Below are positions 34,560 through 43,055 of a stretch of 64,000 nt of DNA, piece by piece. A model generated the notes under the pieces. That model made no database searches, was not told where the DNA came from, and saw only the letters and a program-made list of their open reading frames with translations. Position numbers and translations under genes: made by a program. Source of the DNA: Nonomuraea candida (GTDB lineage: Bacteria > Actinomycetota > Actinomycetes > Streptosporangiales > Streptosporangiaceae); NCBI RefSeq assembly GCF_000725485.1, contig NZ_JOAG01000031.1, positions 1 through 64,000 of the forward strand, given 5' to 3'. How positions within the stretch are numbered: position 1 is the first letter of the stretch; each line of letters begins with the position of its first letter.

Positions 34560-36179
34560 TCAGTGCGGGGTGGCCTTCTCGGCGCCGACGCCCGTGAGGG
34601 AGCGGACCTCGATCTCGGCGTACTTGGCCGCGTTGTACTCCTTGCTGAGGATCGTGCCGAGCCAGCCGCACAGGAAGCCCAGCGGGATCGAGACGATGCC
34701 GGGGTTGCTCAGCGGGAACAGCACGAAGTCGGCCGTCTTGAACAGCGCCGTCGGCCCGCCCGAGACCACCGGCGAGAAGATCACCAGCAGCAGGGCGGAG
34801 ACCAGGCCGCCGTAGATGGCCGACACGGCGCCGGCCGTGTTGAACCTCTTCCAGAACAGGCTGTAGAGGATCGCGGGCAGGTTGCCCGAGGCCGCCACCG
34901 CGAACGCCAGCGCCACCAGGAACGCCACGTTCTGGCCCTGGGCCAGGATGCCCAGGCCGATCGCGACGGCGCCGATCACGAAGGCGGAGACGCGGGCCAC
35001 CACGACCTCCTGGCGCTCGCTGGCCTGGCCGCGCTTGAAGACGTGCGCGTACAGGTCGTGGGAGAAGCTGGAGGAGGAGGCCAGGGTCAGGCCCGCGACC
35101 ACGGCGAGGATCGTGGCGAAGGCCACCGCGCCGATCAGCGCCAGCAGGATCGTGCCGCCGACCGGGCCGAACATGTCCTGGCCGATCTGCTGGGCGAGCA
35201 TCGGCGCGGCGGTGTTGCCGGCCGCGTCACCGGCGGCGATCTTCGCCTTGCCGACCAGGGCCGCCGCGCCGAAGCCGAGGACCAGGGTGAGCAGGTAGAA
35301 CACGCCGATGATGCCGATGCCCCACAGGACCGACTTGCGGGCGTCCTTTGCGGTGGGGACGGTGTAGAAGCGGATGAGGATGTGCGGCAGGCCCGCCGTG
35401 CCCAGCACCAGCGCCAGGCCCAGGCTGATCAGGTCGATCTTGCCCGCCAGGCCCTGCGCCTCGGTGCCGTACTTCAGGCCGGGGATCAGGAAGTTGCCGG
35501 GGTTGCCGGGCGGGCCGCTGGTCGCGGCGGCCTGGCCGAGCAGGGCCGACAGGTTGAAGCCGTACTTGCCCAGCACCAGCAGCGTCACCAGCGCAGCGCC
35601 GCCCATCAGCAGCACGGCCTTGACGATCTGCACCCAGGTGGTGCCCTTCATACCGCCGAACACCACGTACACGATCATCAGCGCGCCCACGCCGACGATC
35701 GTCCACGCCTTGCCGGCCTCGCCGGTGATGCCGAGCAGCAGGCCGACCAGCGCGCCCGCGCCCACCATCTGGGCCAGCAGGTAGAAGATGCTGACCACGA
35801 TCGTGGACACGCCGGCCGCCGTGCGGACCGGGCGCGGGCTCATCCGGAACGCCAGCACGTCGGCCATGGTGAACTTGCCGGAGTTGCGCATCAGCTCGGC
35901 GACCAGCAGCAGCGCCACCAGCCAGGCCACCAGGAAGCCGATGGAGTACAGGAAGCCGTCGTAGCCGGACAGCGCGATGATGCCGGCGATGCCGAGGAAG
36001 GAGGCGGCCGACATGTAGTCGCCGCCGATCGCCAGGCCGTTCTGCACGCCGCTGAACGAGCGGCCGCCCGCGTAGTAGTCGGCGGCGGTCTTGGTCTGGC
36101 GGCTCGCCCAGAACGTGATCGCCAGGGTGGCGGCCACGAAGGCGAGGAAGAGGATCATCCCCAGGGTCGTGGAGCTCAC
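34560..36179 (-). CDS. Cation/acetate symporter (ActP-like, SSS family)
   Basis: 539 aa with about 13 membrane helices. ActP/MctP features: AADYYAGGRSFSGVQNGLAI, GGDYMSAASFLGIAG, LPHILIRFYTVP. It imports acetate or other short monocarboxylates with Na+. The GTG start overlaps the stop of the DUF485 gene (GTGA). A paralogous pair occurs at 40.9-43.1 kb. Confidence 0.92.
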   Translation of the reverse strand: MSSTTLGMILFLAFVAATLAITFWASRQTKTAADYYAGGRSFSGVQNGLAIGGDYMSAASFLGIAGIIALSGYDGFLYSIGFLVAWLVALLLVAELMRNSGKFTMADVLAFRMSPRPVRTAAGVSTIVVSIFYLLAQMVGAGALVGLLLGITGEAGKAWTIVGVGALMIVYVVFGGMKGTTWVQIVKAVLLMGGAALVTLLVLGKYGFNLSALLGQAAATSGPPGNPGNFLIPGLKYGTEAQGLAGKIDLISLGLALVLGTAGLPHILIRFYTVPTAKDARKSVLWGIGIIGVFYLLTLVLGFGAAALVGKAKIAAGDAAGNTAAPMLAQQIGQDMFGPVGGTILLALIGAVAFATILAVVAGLTLASSSSFSHDLYAHVFKRGQASERQEVVVARVSAFVIGAVAIGLGILAQGQNVAFLVALAFAVAASGNLPAILYSLFWKRFNTAGAVSAIYGGLVSALLLVIFSPVVSGGPTALFKTADFVLFPLSNPGIVSIPLGFLCGWLGTILSKEYNAAKYAEIEVRSLTGVGAEKATPH

Positions 36180-36505
36180 TGCGTCTTCTCCTCCACCTCG
36201 TGGCGCAGCTTGTCGGCGATGGGGTCGAGCTTCTTCTCGGCGTGCCTGCTGTACGCCCACGCGATGAGGAAGGTCGAGACGAACTGCAGCAACCCGAGGA
36301 CCAGGCCGACGTTGATCTCACCGAGCAGCTTGATCCCCATGAATCCGCGGGCCCAGCCCGACAGCACCACGTAGAGCAGGTACCACGCGAGGAACGCCAC
36401 CGTCATGGGGAAGGTCCAGCGGCGGAAATGCCGTTTCAGGGTCTGGAACTCGGTGCTCTCCTGTACTTGTTCATATACCGACGCGTCATGTTCTCTTGTC
36501 GTCAC
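36176..36505 (-). CDS. DUF485 membrane protein, partner of the acetate symporter
   Basis: 109 aa, two membrane helices (about residues 38-58 and 70-93). DUF485 proteins routinely precede ActP-type symporters, like E. coli YjcH. The GTG at 36505 has GGAGG 4 nt upstream; the ATG at 36550 is rejected for lack of a site. Confidence 0.9.
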   Translation of the reverse strand: MTTREHDASVYEQVQESTEFQTLKRHFRRWTFPMTVAFLAWYLLYVVLSGWARGFMGIKLLGEINVGLVLGLLQFVSTFLIAWAYSRHAEKKLDPIADKLRHEVEEKTQ

Positions 36506-36670
36506 GAGACCTCCACTGTGATGCGGATCACGCCCAACGTAAGAGCGCAACCTACCCGCCGTGGAGATCCCGAGGAGGGTTGTTCGGCGAGCCGCTGCCG
36601 TCCGGCGCTTAGTTGGAAGTGGTCTGCGGTGAAAGGTCTGTTCGGCGCGATGAGCGGTCGGCTCTCCCTT

Positions 36671-36808
36671 TCACCGCTTTACGGCCCCCGCCGTCAGCCC
36701 CTCGACGATCCACCGGCGGACGACCGCGAACAACACCAGCGTCGGCACGACGGAGACCAGCGTGGCCGCGGCGGCGACGGCGGGGAGGGGCTTTCTCATG
36801 ACGCTCAT
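36671..36808 (-). pseudogene. C-terminal remnant of a MalG-type sugar permease (45 codons)
   Basis: The translation ends TLVSVVPTLVLFAVVRRWIV then EGLTAGAVKR, which matches the last helix and C-terminus of MalG-type ABC permeases. All upstream parts of the permease are missing. The fragment is intact as an ORF, with ATG at 36808 and GGAGG 6 nt upstream, so a 45-aa single-helix protein could still be made. An operator-like palindrome (36831-36842) sits just upstream. It is probably the leftover of a deleted sugar ABC operon. Confidence 0.65.
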
Positions 36809-36830
36809 GACGAGCCTCCAGCGATGTCGA

Positions 36831-36842
36831 GACAGCGCTGTC
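36831..36842. promoter_or_regulatory. LacI-type palindrome GACAGCGCTGTC
   Basis: A perfect 12-bp palindrome with the central GCGC typical of LacI-family sites, 22 bp upstream of the permease remnant. It is similar to the palindrome at 37596-37609; the LacI gene at 38.0 kb is the likely regulator. Confidence 0.6.
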
Positions 36843-36849
36843 AGTCACG

Positions 36850-38007
36850 TTATGCGCGCAGCTCCTCCAGCGCCAGACCGAGATCCTTGATCAGGGTGTC
36901 GGCCGGCTCCAGGCCGACGGAGAGGCGGACGAGGCCGACCGGGATGCCCATCGCGACCCGGACGCTCTCCTCGGTGGACAGCGCGGGCGCGTTCACCAGG
37001 CTCTCGAACCCACCCCAGGACACACCGATCCTGAAATGTCGCAGCTTGTTGAGGAAGGCGGCGACCTCCTGCCGCGAGTCCGTGTCGAGCACCAGGCTGA
37101 ACAGGCTGGAGAAGCCCGACATCTGCCGCAGCGCGATCGCGTGCCCCGGATGCGAGGGCAGCCCCGGATGGTTCACCGCCCGCACCGCCGGATGGTCGTC
37201 GAGGAAGGCCGCCACCGCCAGCCCGCGCTCCTGGTGCGCCGCCATCCGCACGGGCAGCGTGCGCAGCCCCTTGATCACCCTGGCGGCGTCGTGCGGCGAC
37301 ATGGCGGCCCCGTAGAGCTGGTACTCCGTCAGCGCCAGCGGCCTGATCAGGCGCTTCGGCCCCACGACCACCCCGCCCACCAGGTCGCTGTGGCCGCCGA
37401 CGTACTTCGACAACGAGTGCACCACCAGGTCCACCCCCATCGTCAGCGGCTTCTGGAACAGCGGCGTGGACCAGGTGTTGTCCATCACGGTCACCAGCCC
37501 CCGCTCCCGCGCCCACGCGGCCACCCCGGCGATGTCCACCACGGCGTAGGCCATGTAGGAGGGGGACTCGAAGTAGAGTAGGCGCGTGCTCGCCGTGATA
37601 GCGCTATCAGCCGCCGCGAGGTCCTCGACGTGCGTATGCGTGACCCCGAACTTCTCCAGGTAGCGCAGGAACTGGGTGGTGGGCCCGTAGACCGCGCCCA
37701 GCACCAGCACGTGGTCACCCGCCGACACGAGCGAGGAGATGGTCGCCGAGATGGCGCCCATGCCCGACCCGAAACACTTGGCCCGCTCTCCCCGCTCCAG
37801 CGCGGCGAGCTTACGCTGGGCGAGATCGACCGTCGGGTTGGTCCCCCGCCAATAGACGTAGCGCTCGTCCTCGTTCCTGATGGCCTCGCCCAGCTCCTCC
37901 GCCGTCTCGAACGTGAACACCGAGTTCTCGAACACCGGCGGGTTGACCGCGCCCAGCGCCCAAGGCTCGTCCTCGGCAAACCGGCCACAGATCCATTCGT
38001 CATCCAT
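36850..38007 (-). CDS. PLP-dependent trans-sulfuration-type enzyme (cystathionine gamma-synthase/lyase family)
   Basis: 385 aa. PLP lysine Lys201 in VVHSLSKYVGGHSD; YWRGTNPT binds the cofactor phosphate of the partner subunit; DNTWSTPLFQKPL is the conserved Asp loop. The family handles cystathionine, homocysteine, methionine or related sulfur amino acids; which reaction cannot be decided. The start is 11 bp from the most upstream start of the divergent LacI gene. A LacI-like operator lies inside this gene at 37596-37609. Confidence 0.88.
   Translation of the reverse strand: MDDEWICGRFAEDEPWALGAVNPPVFENSVFTFETAEELGEAIRNEDERYVYWRGTNPTVDLAQRKLAALERGERAKCFGSGMGAISATISSLVSAGDHVLVLGAVYGPTTQFLRYLEKFGVTHTHVEDLAAADSAITASTRLLYFESPSYMAYAVVDIAGVAAWARERGLVTVMDNTWSTPLFQKPLTMGVDLVVHSLSKYVGGHSDLVGGVVVGPKRLIRPLALTEYQLYGAAMSPHDAARVIKGLRTLPVRMAAHQERGLAVAAFLDDHPAVRAVNHPGLPSHPGHAIALRQMSGFSSLFSLVLDTDSRQEVAAFLNKLRHFRIGVSWGGFESLVNAPALSTEESVRVAMGIPVGLVRLSVGLEPADTLIKDLGLALEELRA
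37596..37609. promoter_or_regulatory. LacI-type palindrome TGATAGCGCTATCA inside a coding region
   Basis: A perfect 14-bp palindrome within the PLP gene. It forces codons GCT-GAT-AGC-GCT-ATC in a gene that otherwise strongly prefers G/C third positions, which suggests selection for the site. It lies about 0.4 kb from the LacI gene. Confidence 0.6.
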
Positions 38008-38018
38008 GGGGGCACCAT

Positions 38019-39083
38019 ATGACAGCGCGGGAAACAGGCAGCCGGGAGGCCGTGGGCGGGCGCAGGCCGGCCATGGCGGACGTGGGCGGGCGCAGGCCGA
38101 CCATGGCGGACGTGGCCCGGCACGCCGGCGTCAGCCTGAAGACCGTCTCCCGGGTCGTCAACCAGGAGCCCCACGTGCGGGACTCGCTCCAGCAGCGGGT
38201 GCAGGCGGCGATCAGCGCGCTCGGCTACCGCCGCAACGAGGCCGCCGCCCGCCTGGCCAGGGGCGCGACCATGCTGACGCTGGGGCTGGTGATGGAGAAC
38301 ATCTCCAACGAGTTCTACTCCCGCCTGGCCGCCGCGGTCGAGTCCGCCGCCGCCGGGCACGAGGCGCTGGTGGTGTTCGGCTCGTACGAGGAGAGCGCCG
38401 ACAAGGAGCGCATGCTGATCGAGTCCATGTACGCGCGCGGCGTGGACTCCCTCATCGTCGTCCCGTCCGCGGCCGACCACGCCTGGCTGGCCGCGCACCC
38501 CGGCCTCACCACCGTCTTCGTGGACCGGGTGCCGCCCGGGCTGGCGGCGGCCGACGCGGTGCTCCTGGACGACGTGTACGGCGGGCGCGCCGCCACCGCC
38601 CACCTGCTGGCCCGCGGCCACCGCCGCATCGCGCTCATCTCCGACGACGACGGCGTCAGCTCGGTGCGCGACCGGGCCACCGGCTACCGCGCGGCGCTGG
38701 CCGAGGCCGGGGTGACGCCCGACGAGCGACTGGTCGTGCGGGGGGTGTACGAGCCGTCGCGGGTGGCGGGCGAGGTCACCCGGCTGCTCGACCTGCCCGC
38801 GCCGCCGACGGCGTTCTTCGCGACCAACAACCGGGCGGCGATCGGGATCCTCCAGGCGTTGCGGGAGCGGCCCGAGCGGCCCGCGTACGTGGGGTTCGAC
38901 GACTTCGCGCTGGCGGACGTGTTCAACCCCGGGGTCACGGTGGTCCGCTACGACACCGCCCGTCTGGCCCGCGCCGCCGTGGACCTCCTGCTGCACCCCT
39001 CCCCGCGGGCGCGGCGGGTGAAGGTGCCGGTGGAGCTGGTGCCCCGCGGCTCCGGCGAGCTGCCTCCCCCCGGCCCGGCCTGA
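38019..39083 (+). CDS. LacI-family transcriptional regulator
   Basis: 354 aa from the ATG at 38019; starts at 38073 and 38103 are also possible. HTH (PTMADVARHAGVSLKTVSRV) and a sugar-sensor domain (LTLGLVMENISNEFYSRLAA onward). A 30-bp tandem duplication gives two copies of GGRRPxMADV at the N-terminus, so only the downstream copy belongs to the HTH. With only 11 bp to the divergent PLP gene, an internal start is likely if the promoter lies between them. Palindromes at 36.8 and 37.6 kb are the probable targets. Confidence 0.87.
   Translation: MTARETGSREAVGGRRPAMADVGGRRPTMADVARHAGVSLKTVSRVVNQEPHVRDSLQQRVQAAISALGYRRNEAAARLARGATMLTLGLVMENISNEFYSRLAAAVESAAAGHEALVVFGSYEESADKERMLIESMYARGVDSLIVVPSAADHAWLAAHPGLTTVFVDRVPPGLAAADAVLLDDVYGGRAATAHLLARGHRRIALISDDDGVSSVRDRATGYRAALAEAGVTPDERLVVRGVYEPSRVAGEVTRLLDLPAPPTAFFATNNRAAIGILQALRERPERPAYVGFDDFALADVFNPGVTVVRYDTARLARAAVDLLLHPSPRARRVKVPVELVPRGSGELPPPGPA
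38051..38110 (+). repeat. 30-bp tandem duplication at the start of the LacI gene
   Basis: 38051-38080 and 38081-38110 are identical except one base (position 20 of the unit). The duplication doubles GGRRPxMADV and also duplicates a potential ATG start. Confidence 0.9.
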
Positions 39084-39239
39084 CCGATCTCATGCCCATC
39101 GCCGGAAACGGCATGACCTCCGGCCCGACCGTGCCCGCGGCCCCAAGAGGGGGTCACGTCTGCGCATGGCCGGGGTGAGCCGGTCCCGGGCGGGTAACCC
39201 CACGCCTGTACCACCGGGGGCGGCTCAGGGAGAACGACC

Positions 39240-40556
39240 ATGTCCGAGAGCGGGGACGCCGAGGCATCCAGGCAGGCCACCGATCCGGACGTCTACCTCG
39301 ACGTGCCCGTGGTCAAGGTCGAGGAGATCAGCCTGGACGTGCAGGACCTGCGGGCCAAGGTGTCCCTGCAGGCCGAGGTGCTGGACCTGCTCAGGCTGAA
39401 CGTCGGCGCCGACGTGTTCCTCGGGCACGTCAACCTCACGATCAAGGGCGTGGAGGCGCAGGCGCTGCTGAAGGTGCGGCTGGACAACGTGGCGCGCATC
39501 ATCGACCGGGTGCTGCAGACCATCGACACCAACCCGCAGATCCTGGAGAACCTCACCCGCGGCCTCGGCGGCGCCGTCCAGGACCTCGGCACGGGCGCGG
39601 GCCACGCGGTCCGCGACGTCGGCGCGGGCGCCCGCGACGCCGTCCGCGACGTGGGCGCGGGCGCAGGGGGCGCCGTCCGCGACGTCGGGGCGGGAGCGGG
39701 AGGCGCGGTCCGCGACGTGGGCGCCGGCGCAGGGGGCGCCGTCCGCGACGTGGGCGCGGGCGCCGGCGGCGCGGTGCGCGACGTCGGCGAGGGCGCGGGA
39801 GGCGCCGTCCGCGAGGTGGGGGCCGGCGCCGGTGGCGCGGTCCGTGACGTGGGCGCGGGCGCCGGCGAGGCCGTCCACGACGTCGGCGCGGGTACCGGGG
39901 GCGCTGTACGTGACGTCGGCGCGGGCGCCGGTGACACGGTGCGCGAGGTGGGCGGGAGTGCCGGCGAGGCCGCGCAGGGCGTCACGGGTGCCGTGCGAGA
40001 GGCGGCCCCGCAGGCCACCGAGCAGGTCGGCGCGGCCACCGGAGCGCTGGTGCAGCGAGCGGGAACGGACGCCTACGGCTCCCCCTCCCCCGGCGAAGGC
40101 GAACCCACGGACGAGCATCCCGAACCCGCCAAGCCCGAACCCACCAACCCCGAACCCACCAACCCCGAGCCCACGAAGCCCGGCCGAGAGCGGCCCGAAC
40201 CCGGGCAGCCCGAACGTCGGAGGCCGGAGCGTCGTGGGGACGAGCTGCGGCCGTCCGAGCTGGCCACCGCCCTGGCCCGCAAGTCCCTCCACGCCGGCCG
40301 GAAGTCGCTCCACGCCGGCCGCAAGTTGTTGCGCAGGTCGCCCCAGCGGCCGGCCCCGCAGCCGAAACCCGATCCAGAGACGAGTGAGCAGCGCCATGCC
40401 CAGACCGAAAGACCCGCGCAACCCCGACGTGGAGATCAGCGCCTCAGCGAAGGCCAAGGAGCTCCGCTTCCACGACCGGCCGGAGGTGACGGTACGGGCG
40501 GAGGCGGAGCCGGCTGGCGAGTCCGCCTCGGGCAGCGACCGGACGAACCTGCCTGA
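39240..40556 (+). CDS. Actinobacterial protein with 11-residue Ala/Gly/Val/Arg/Asp repeats
   Basis: 438 aa as read; function not recognised. Residues about 18-105 form a conserved-looking block (VYLDVPVVKVEEISLDVQDL, then VNLTIKGVEAQALLKVRLDN). Twelve units of AVRDVGAGAGG (112-243) follow, then a Pro/Glu/Lys-rich segment and a duplicated RKSLHAG. The repeats recall amphipathic-helix repeats of LEA or apolipoprotein type. The last ~55 residues overlap the next gene in another frame and look like out-of-frame read-through, so the natural end may be near 40400. AGGGAGA precedes the ATG. Confidence 0.65.
   Translation: MSESGDAEASRQATDPDVYLDVPVVKVEEISLDVQDLRAKVSLQAEVLDLLRLNVGADVFLGHVNLTIKGVEAQALLKVRLDNVARIIDRVLQTIDTNPQILENLTRGLGGAVQDLGTGAGHAVRDVGAGARDAVRDVGAGAGGAVRDVGAGAGGAVRDVGAGAGGAVRDVGAGAGGAVRDVGEGAGGAVREVGAGAGGAVRDVGAGAGEAVHDVGAGTGGAVRDVGAGAGDTVREVGGSAGEAAQGVTGAVREAAPQATEQVGAATGALVQRAGTDAYGSPSPGEGEPTDEHPEPAKPEPTNPEPTNPEPTKPGRERPEPGQPERRRPERRGDELRPSELATALARKSLHAGRKSLHAGRKLLRRSPQRPAPQPKPDPETSEQRHAQTERPAQPRRGDQRLSEGQGAPLPRPAGGDGTGGGGAGWRVRLGQRPDEPA
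39573..39968 (+). repeat. 33-bp tandem repeat, 12 units
   Basis: Twelve consecutive 33-bp units encode AVRDVGAGAGG variants. Codons differ between units (gtc/gtg, ggc/ggg/gga) while residues are kept, so the peptide repeat, not just the DNA, is under selection. Confidence 0.88.
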
Positions 40557-40863
40557 CCAGGTGACACCAGACGTCACCTACCAGGACATCCGCATCGACT
40601 TCCGCGTAGCCGCCGGACTCACGGACTCCGCCGCGCCGACGACCCCCGCCGAACGAGCGGAGCCCACCGAACCGGCAGCCGCCGCGGAACCCACGGACTC
40701 CGCCGGAGAACCCATGGACTCCGCCGGACTCGACGAGCCCGCCGGCCCGGCCGAGCCGCCGCCGCCACCGCCGCGGCCCTCGCCACCGCCGGAGCCGCAG
40801 CCGGACCCGCAACCCCAGCCCGCGCCGCCGCCCCCTCCGCCTCCGCCACCACCACGGTCCTAG
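40396..40863 (+). CDS. Small conserved actinobacterial protein with Pro-rich tail
   Basis: 155 aa, function not recognised. The N-terminal 70 residues (ELRFHDRPEVTVRAEAEP, then NLPDQVTPDVTYQDIRIDFR) look like a family often paired with the preceding repeat protein; this is from memory. Residues 80-155 are TDSAG-type repeats and a polyproline tail. It overlaps the upstream reading frame by 161 bp in a different phase. Confidence 0.55.
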   Translation: MPRPKDPRNPDVEISASAKAKELRFHDRPEVTVRAEAEPAGESASGSDRTNLPDQVTPDVTYQDIRIDFRVAAGLTDSAAPTTPAERAEPTEPAAAAEPTDSAGEPMDSAGLDEPAGPAEPPPPPPRPSPPPEPQPDPQPQPAPPPPPPPPPPRS

Positions 40864-40970
40864 CGACGGCAGCGTCACGTGGCGGGGGCGTGGCCGCCCA
40901 TCCCGGGCGTCCGCAGCGGTAGGCCGGGCGCAGGACGGAGGCCAGTGCCCCCGTGAGCAGCGCGGAGTCA

Positions 40971-40993
40971 CCGGCCGTGACCGTCGCGGCCGG
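40971..40993. terminator. Possible stem-loop at the 3' end of the second symporter operon
   Basis: CCGGCCG (40971-40977) pairs with CGGCCGG (40987-40993) around 9 nt, directly beyond the minus-strand stop and between convergent genes. Confidence 0.4.
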
Positions 40994-42481
40994 TCAGGAC
41001 GAGCGGGGGCGCCAGTCGCCGCGGTCGAGGTCGAGGTTCTCGGGGGTGTGCAGCCTGACCATGGTCCTGGCCACCCCGGACGGCACCCGGTGCGGGGTCA
41101 GGAAGGACACGGCCACCATCACCGTGAACGCGATCGGCACCGTCCACGCCGCCGGCTGGGCCAGCAGCGCTCCGGCCAGCCCGTCCTGCGGCCCGCCCAC
41201 GATCGTGACGAGCACGGCGGTGCAGGCCAGCCCGCCCCCCACGAAGAGCCCGGCCAGGGCCCCGGTCGTGGACAGGCGGCGCCACCAGATGCCGAGCACC
41301 AGCAGCGGGCAGAAGGACGAGGCGGCCACCGCGAAGGCCAGGCCCACCACGTCCGCCACCGGCAGCGCCCGCGCCCACAGCGCCAGGGCCAGCGGCACCG
41401 CCACCGCCATCAGCGTGGCGATCCGGAACGAGCGCACGCCGCCCTTGAGGAGATCCTGGGCGATCACCCCCGCCACGGACACGGTCAGGCCCGAGGAGGT
41501 GGACAGGAACGCGGCGAACGCCCCCGCCGTGACCAGGGCGGTCAGCAGGTCGCCGAGGGTGCCGTCGATCATCCGGGAGGGCAGGGTGAGCACGACCGTG
41601 TCGGTGCGGACGAGGTCGGGGGCGTACATGCGGCCCAGCCAGCCGTACACGGCGGGCAGCAGGTAGAAGGCGCCGAGCAGCGACAGCACCACCAGCGTCG
41701 TGCGGCGCGCGGCCTGCCCGTCCGGGTTGGTGTAGAAGCGCACGAGCACGTGCGGCAGCCCCATCGTGCCCAGGAACGTGGCCAGGATCAGCGAGTACGT
41801 CGAATACAGCCCGTACTCCTTGGCCCCGGCCAGCGGCACCTGCCAGATGGCGGCGTCGGCGGCGCTCACGCCGGGCGCGCCGTCCTCCTGCCAGGCCAGC
41901 AGCAGGAACACCAGCGGCACGGCCAGCGCGGTCAGCTTCAGCCAGTACTGGAACGCCTGCACGAACGTGATCGACCGCATCCCGCCCGACAACACGTTCA
42001 CCGCCACGACGACCGCGACCAGCAGCCCGCCGACCCACACCGGCGCGCCGGTGATCGTGCGCAGCACCAGCCCGGCGCTCTGGAACTGCGGCATGAGGTA
42101 GAGCCAGCCGATCAGCACGACGAGCACGCTGGCGGTGCGGCGCACGGTCATCGACTCGAGCCTGGCCTCGGCGAAGTCCGGCAGCGTGTACGCCCCGGAG
42201 CGCCGCAGCGGCGCCGACACCAGCACCAGCAGCACCAGGTAGCCGCCGGTCCAGCCGACGGGCAGCCACAGCATGTCCACCCCGTAGGACAGGATCAGCC
42301 CGGCGATGCCCAGGAACGAGGCCGCCGACAGGTACTCGCCGCCGATGGCCGAGGCGTTCCAGAGCGGGCTGACCGTGCGGGAGGCGACGTAGAAGTCGGA
42401 GGTGGTGCGGGAGAACCGGATCCCGAACGCCCCGATGAGCACGGCGGCGACCACGACCACGAGAACGGCGGCCAGGCTCAT
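40994..42481 (-). CDS. Second cation/monocarboxylate symporter (ActP-like)
   Basis: 495 aa SSS-family transporter (TTSDFYVASRTVSPLWNASA, GGEYLSAASFLGIAGL, LPHVLVRFYTNPDG). Paralogue of the 34.6 kb symporter. The ATG at 42481 is preferred; an upstream GTG at 42592 would add a repetitive GRSA-rich leader. It is the last gene of a LytS-LytTR-DUF485-symporter operon, so its expression is probably controlled by an extracellular carboxylate sensed by the kinase. Confidence 0.9.
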   Translation of the reverse strand: MSLAAVLVVVVAAVLIGAFGIRFSRTTSDFYVASRTVSPLWNASAIGGEYLSAASFLGIAGLILSYGVDMLWLPVGWTGGYLVLLVLVSAPLRRSGAYTLPDFAEARLESMTVRRTASVLVVLIGWLYLMPQFQSAGLVLRTITGAPVWVGGLLVAVVVAVNVLSGGMRSITFVQAFQYWLKLTALAVPLVFLLLAWQEDGAPGVSAADAAIWQVPLAGAKEYGLYSTYSLILATFLGTMGLPHVLVRFYTNPDGQAARRTTLVVLSLLGAFYLLPAVYGWLGRMYAPDLVRTDTVVLTLPSRMIDGTLGDLLTALVTAGAFAAFLSTSSGLTVSVAGVIAQDLLKGGVRSFRIATLMAVAVPLALALWARALPVADVVGLAFAVAASSFCPLLVLGIWWRRLSTTGALAGLFVGGGLACTAVLVTIVGGPQDGLAGALLAQPAAWTVPIAFTVMVAVSFLTPHRVPSGVARTMVRLHTPENLDLDRGDWRPRSS

Positions 42482-42542
42482 CCCGCCGTCCCCGCCCCCC
42501 ACGACTCCCGCCACCGGCGGCACCGCCGCCCCCGCCACCGGC

Positions 42543-42583
42543 CCGGCTGACCGACCGGCTGACCGACCGGCTGACCGACCGGC
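42543..42583. repeat. 12-bp tandem repeat between DUF485 and the symporter
   Basis: Unit ccggctgaccga in three full copies plus a partial one, in the 121-bp gap between the DUF485-like gene and the symporter start. Confidence 0.75.
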
Positions 42584-42602
42584 CCCCGGCACATGCGGAC
42601 GC

Positions 42603-43055
42603 TCATCGGCGTTCGACCAGTTCGGCGAAGTGGCGCTCGTTGCGTTCGGCCTGGCGGACGTAGAGCCAGGCGCCGATGACGAAGGCGGGGTAGATGAGCC
42701 CGGCCAGCACCGCCCACGGGAGCGGCACGCCGAGCAGGTGCACCTCGCGCAGCTCGGGGATGAGCAGGAACAGCAGCGGCAGCCCGCCGATCACGCACGC
42801 CAGTGCCGTGCACACGAACAACGCCAGCCGGAACTGGGTGCGCAGGAGCGAGTGCATGTAGACCTCGCCGAGCCGGGTCTGCTCGTCGATCTCCCTGGTG
42901 GCGGGGTAGCGCGGGCGCCGGGCGGCGGCGGTGCGCGGGCTGGTGACCGCGACCCGGCGGGAGGCGTCCGAACGGGGCGAGGGCGCCCGGCGGGAGGTGT
43001 CGGAGCGGGGCGCGGGCGACCGGCGGCCGGGCCGGGGCGGCGGCTCGGGGTTCAT
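42603..43055 (-). CDS. DUF485-like membrane protein, partner of the second symporter
   Basis: 150 aa. The N-terminal 60 residues are Arg/Pro/Ser-rich and include two copies of a PRSDxSRR element. Two membrane helices follow (about 82-104 and 114-135), ending QAERNERHFAELVERR. Position and topology match the DUF485 partner of ActP-type symporters. The ATG overlaps the stop of the response regulator (ATGA). Confidence 0.75.
   Translation of the reverse strand: MNPEPPPRPGRRSPAPRSDTSRRAPSPRSDASRRVAVTSPRTAAARRPRYPATREIDEQTRLGEVYMHSLLRTQFRLALFVCTALACVIGGLPLLFLLIPELREVHLLGVPLPWAVLAGLIYPAFVIGAWLYVRQAERNERHFAELVERR

Noticed and set aside
36609..36848. 79-codon Arg-rich minus-strand ORF
   Set aside because: It is out of phase with the MalG-like remnant, which has the ribosome binding site and family similarity.
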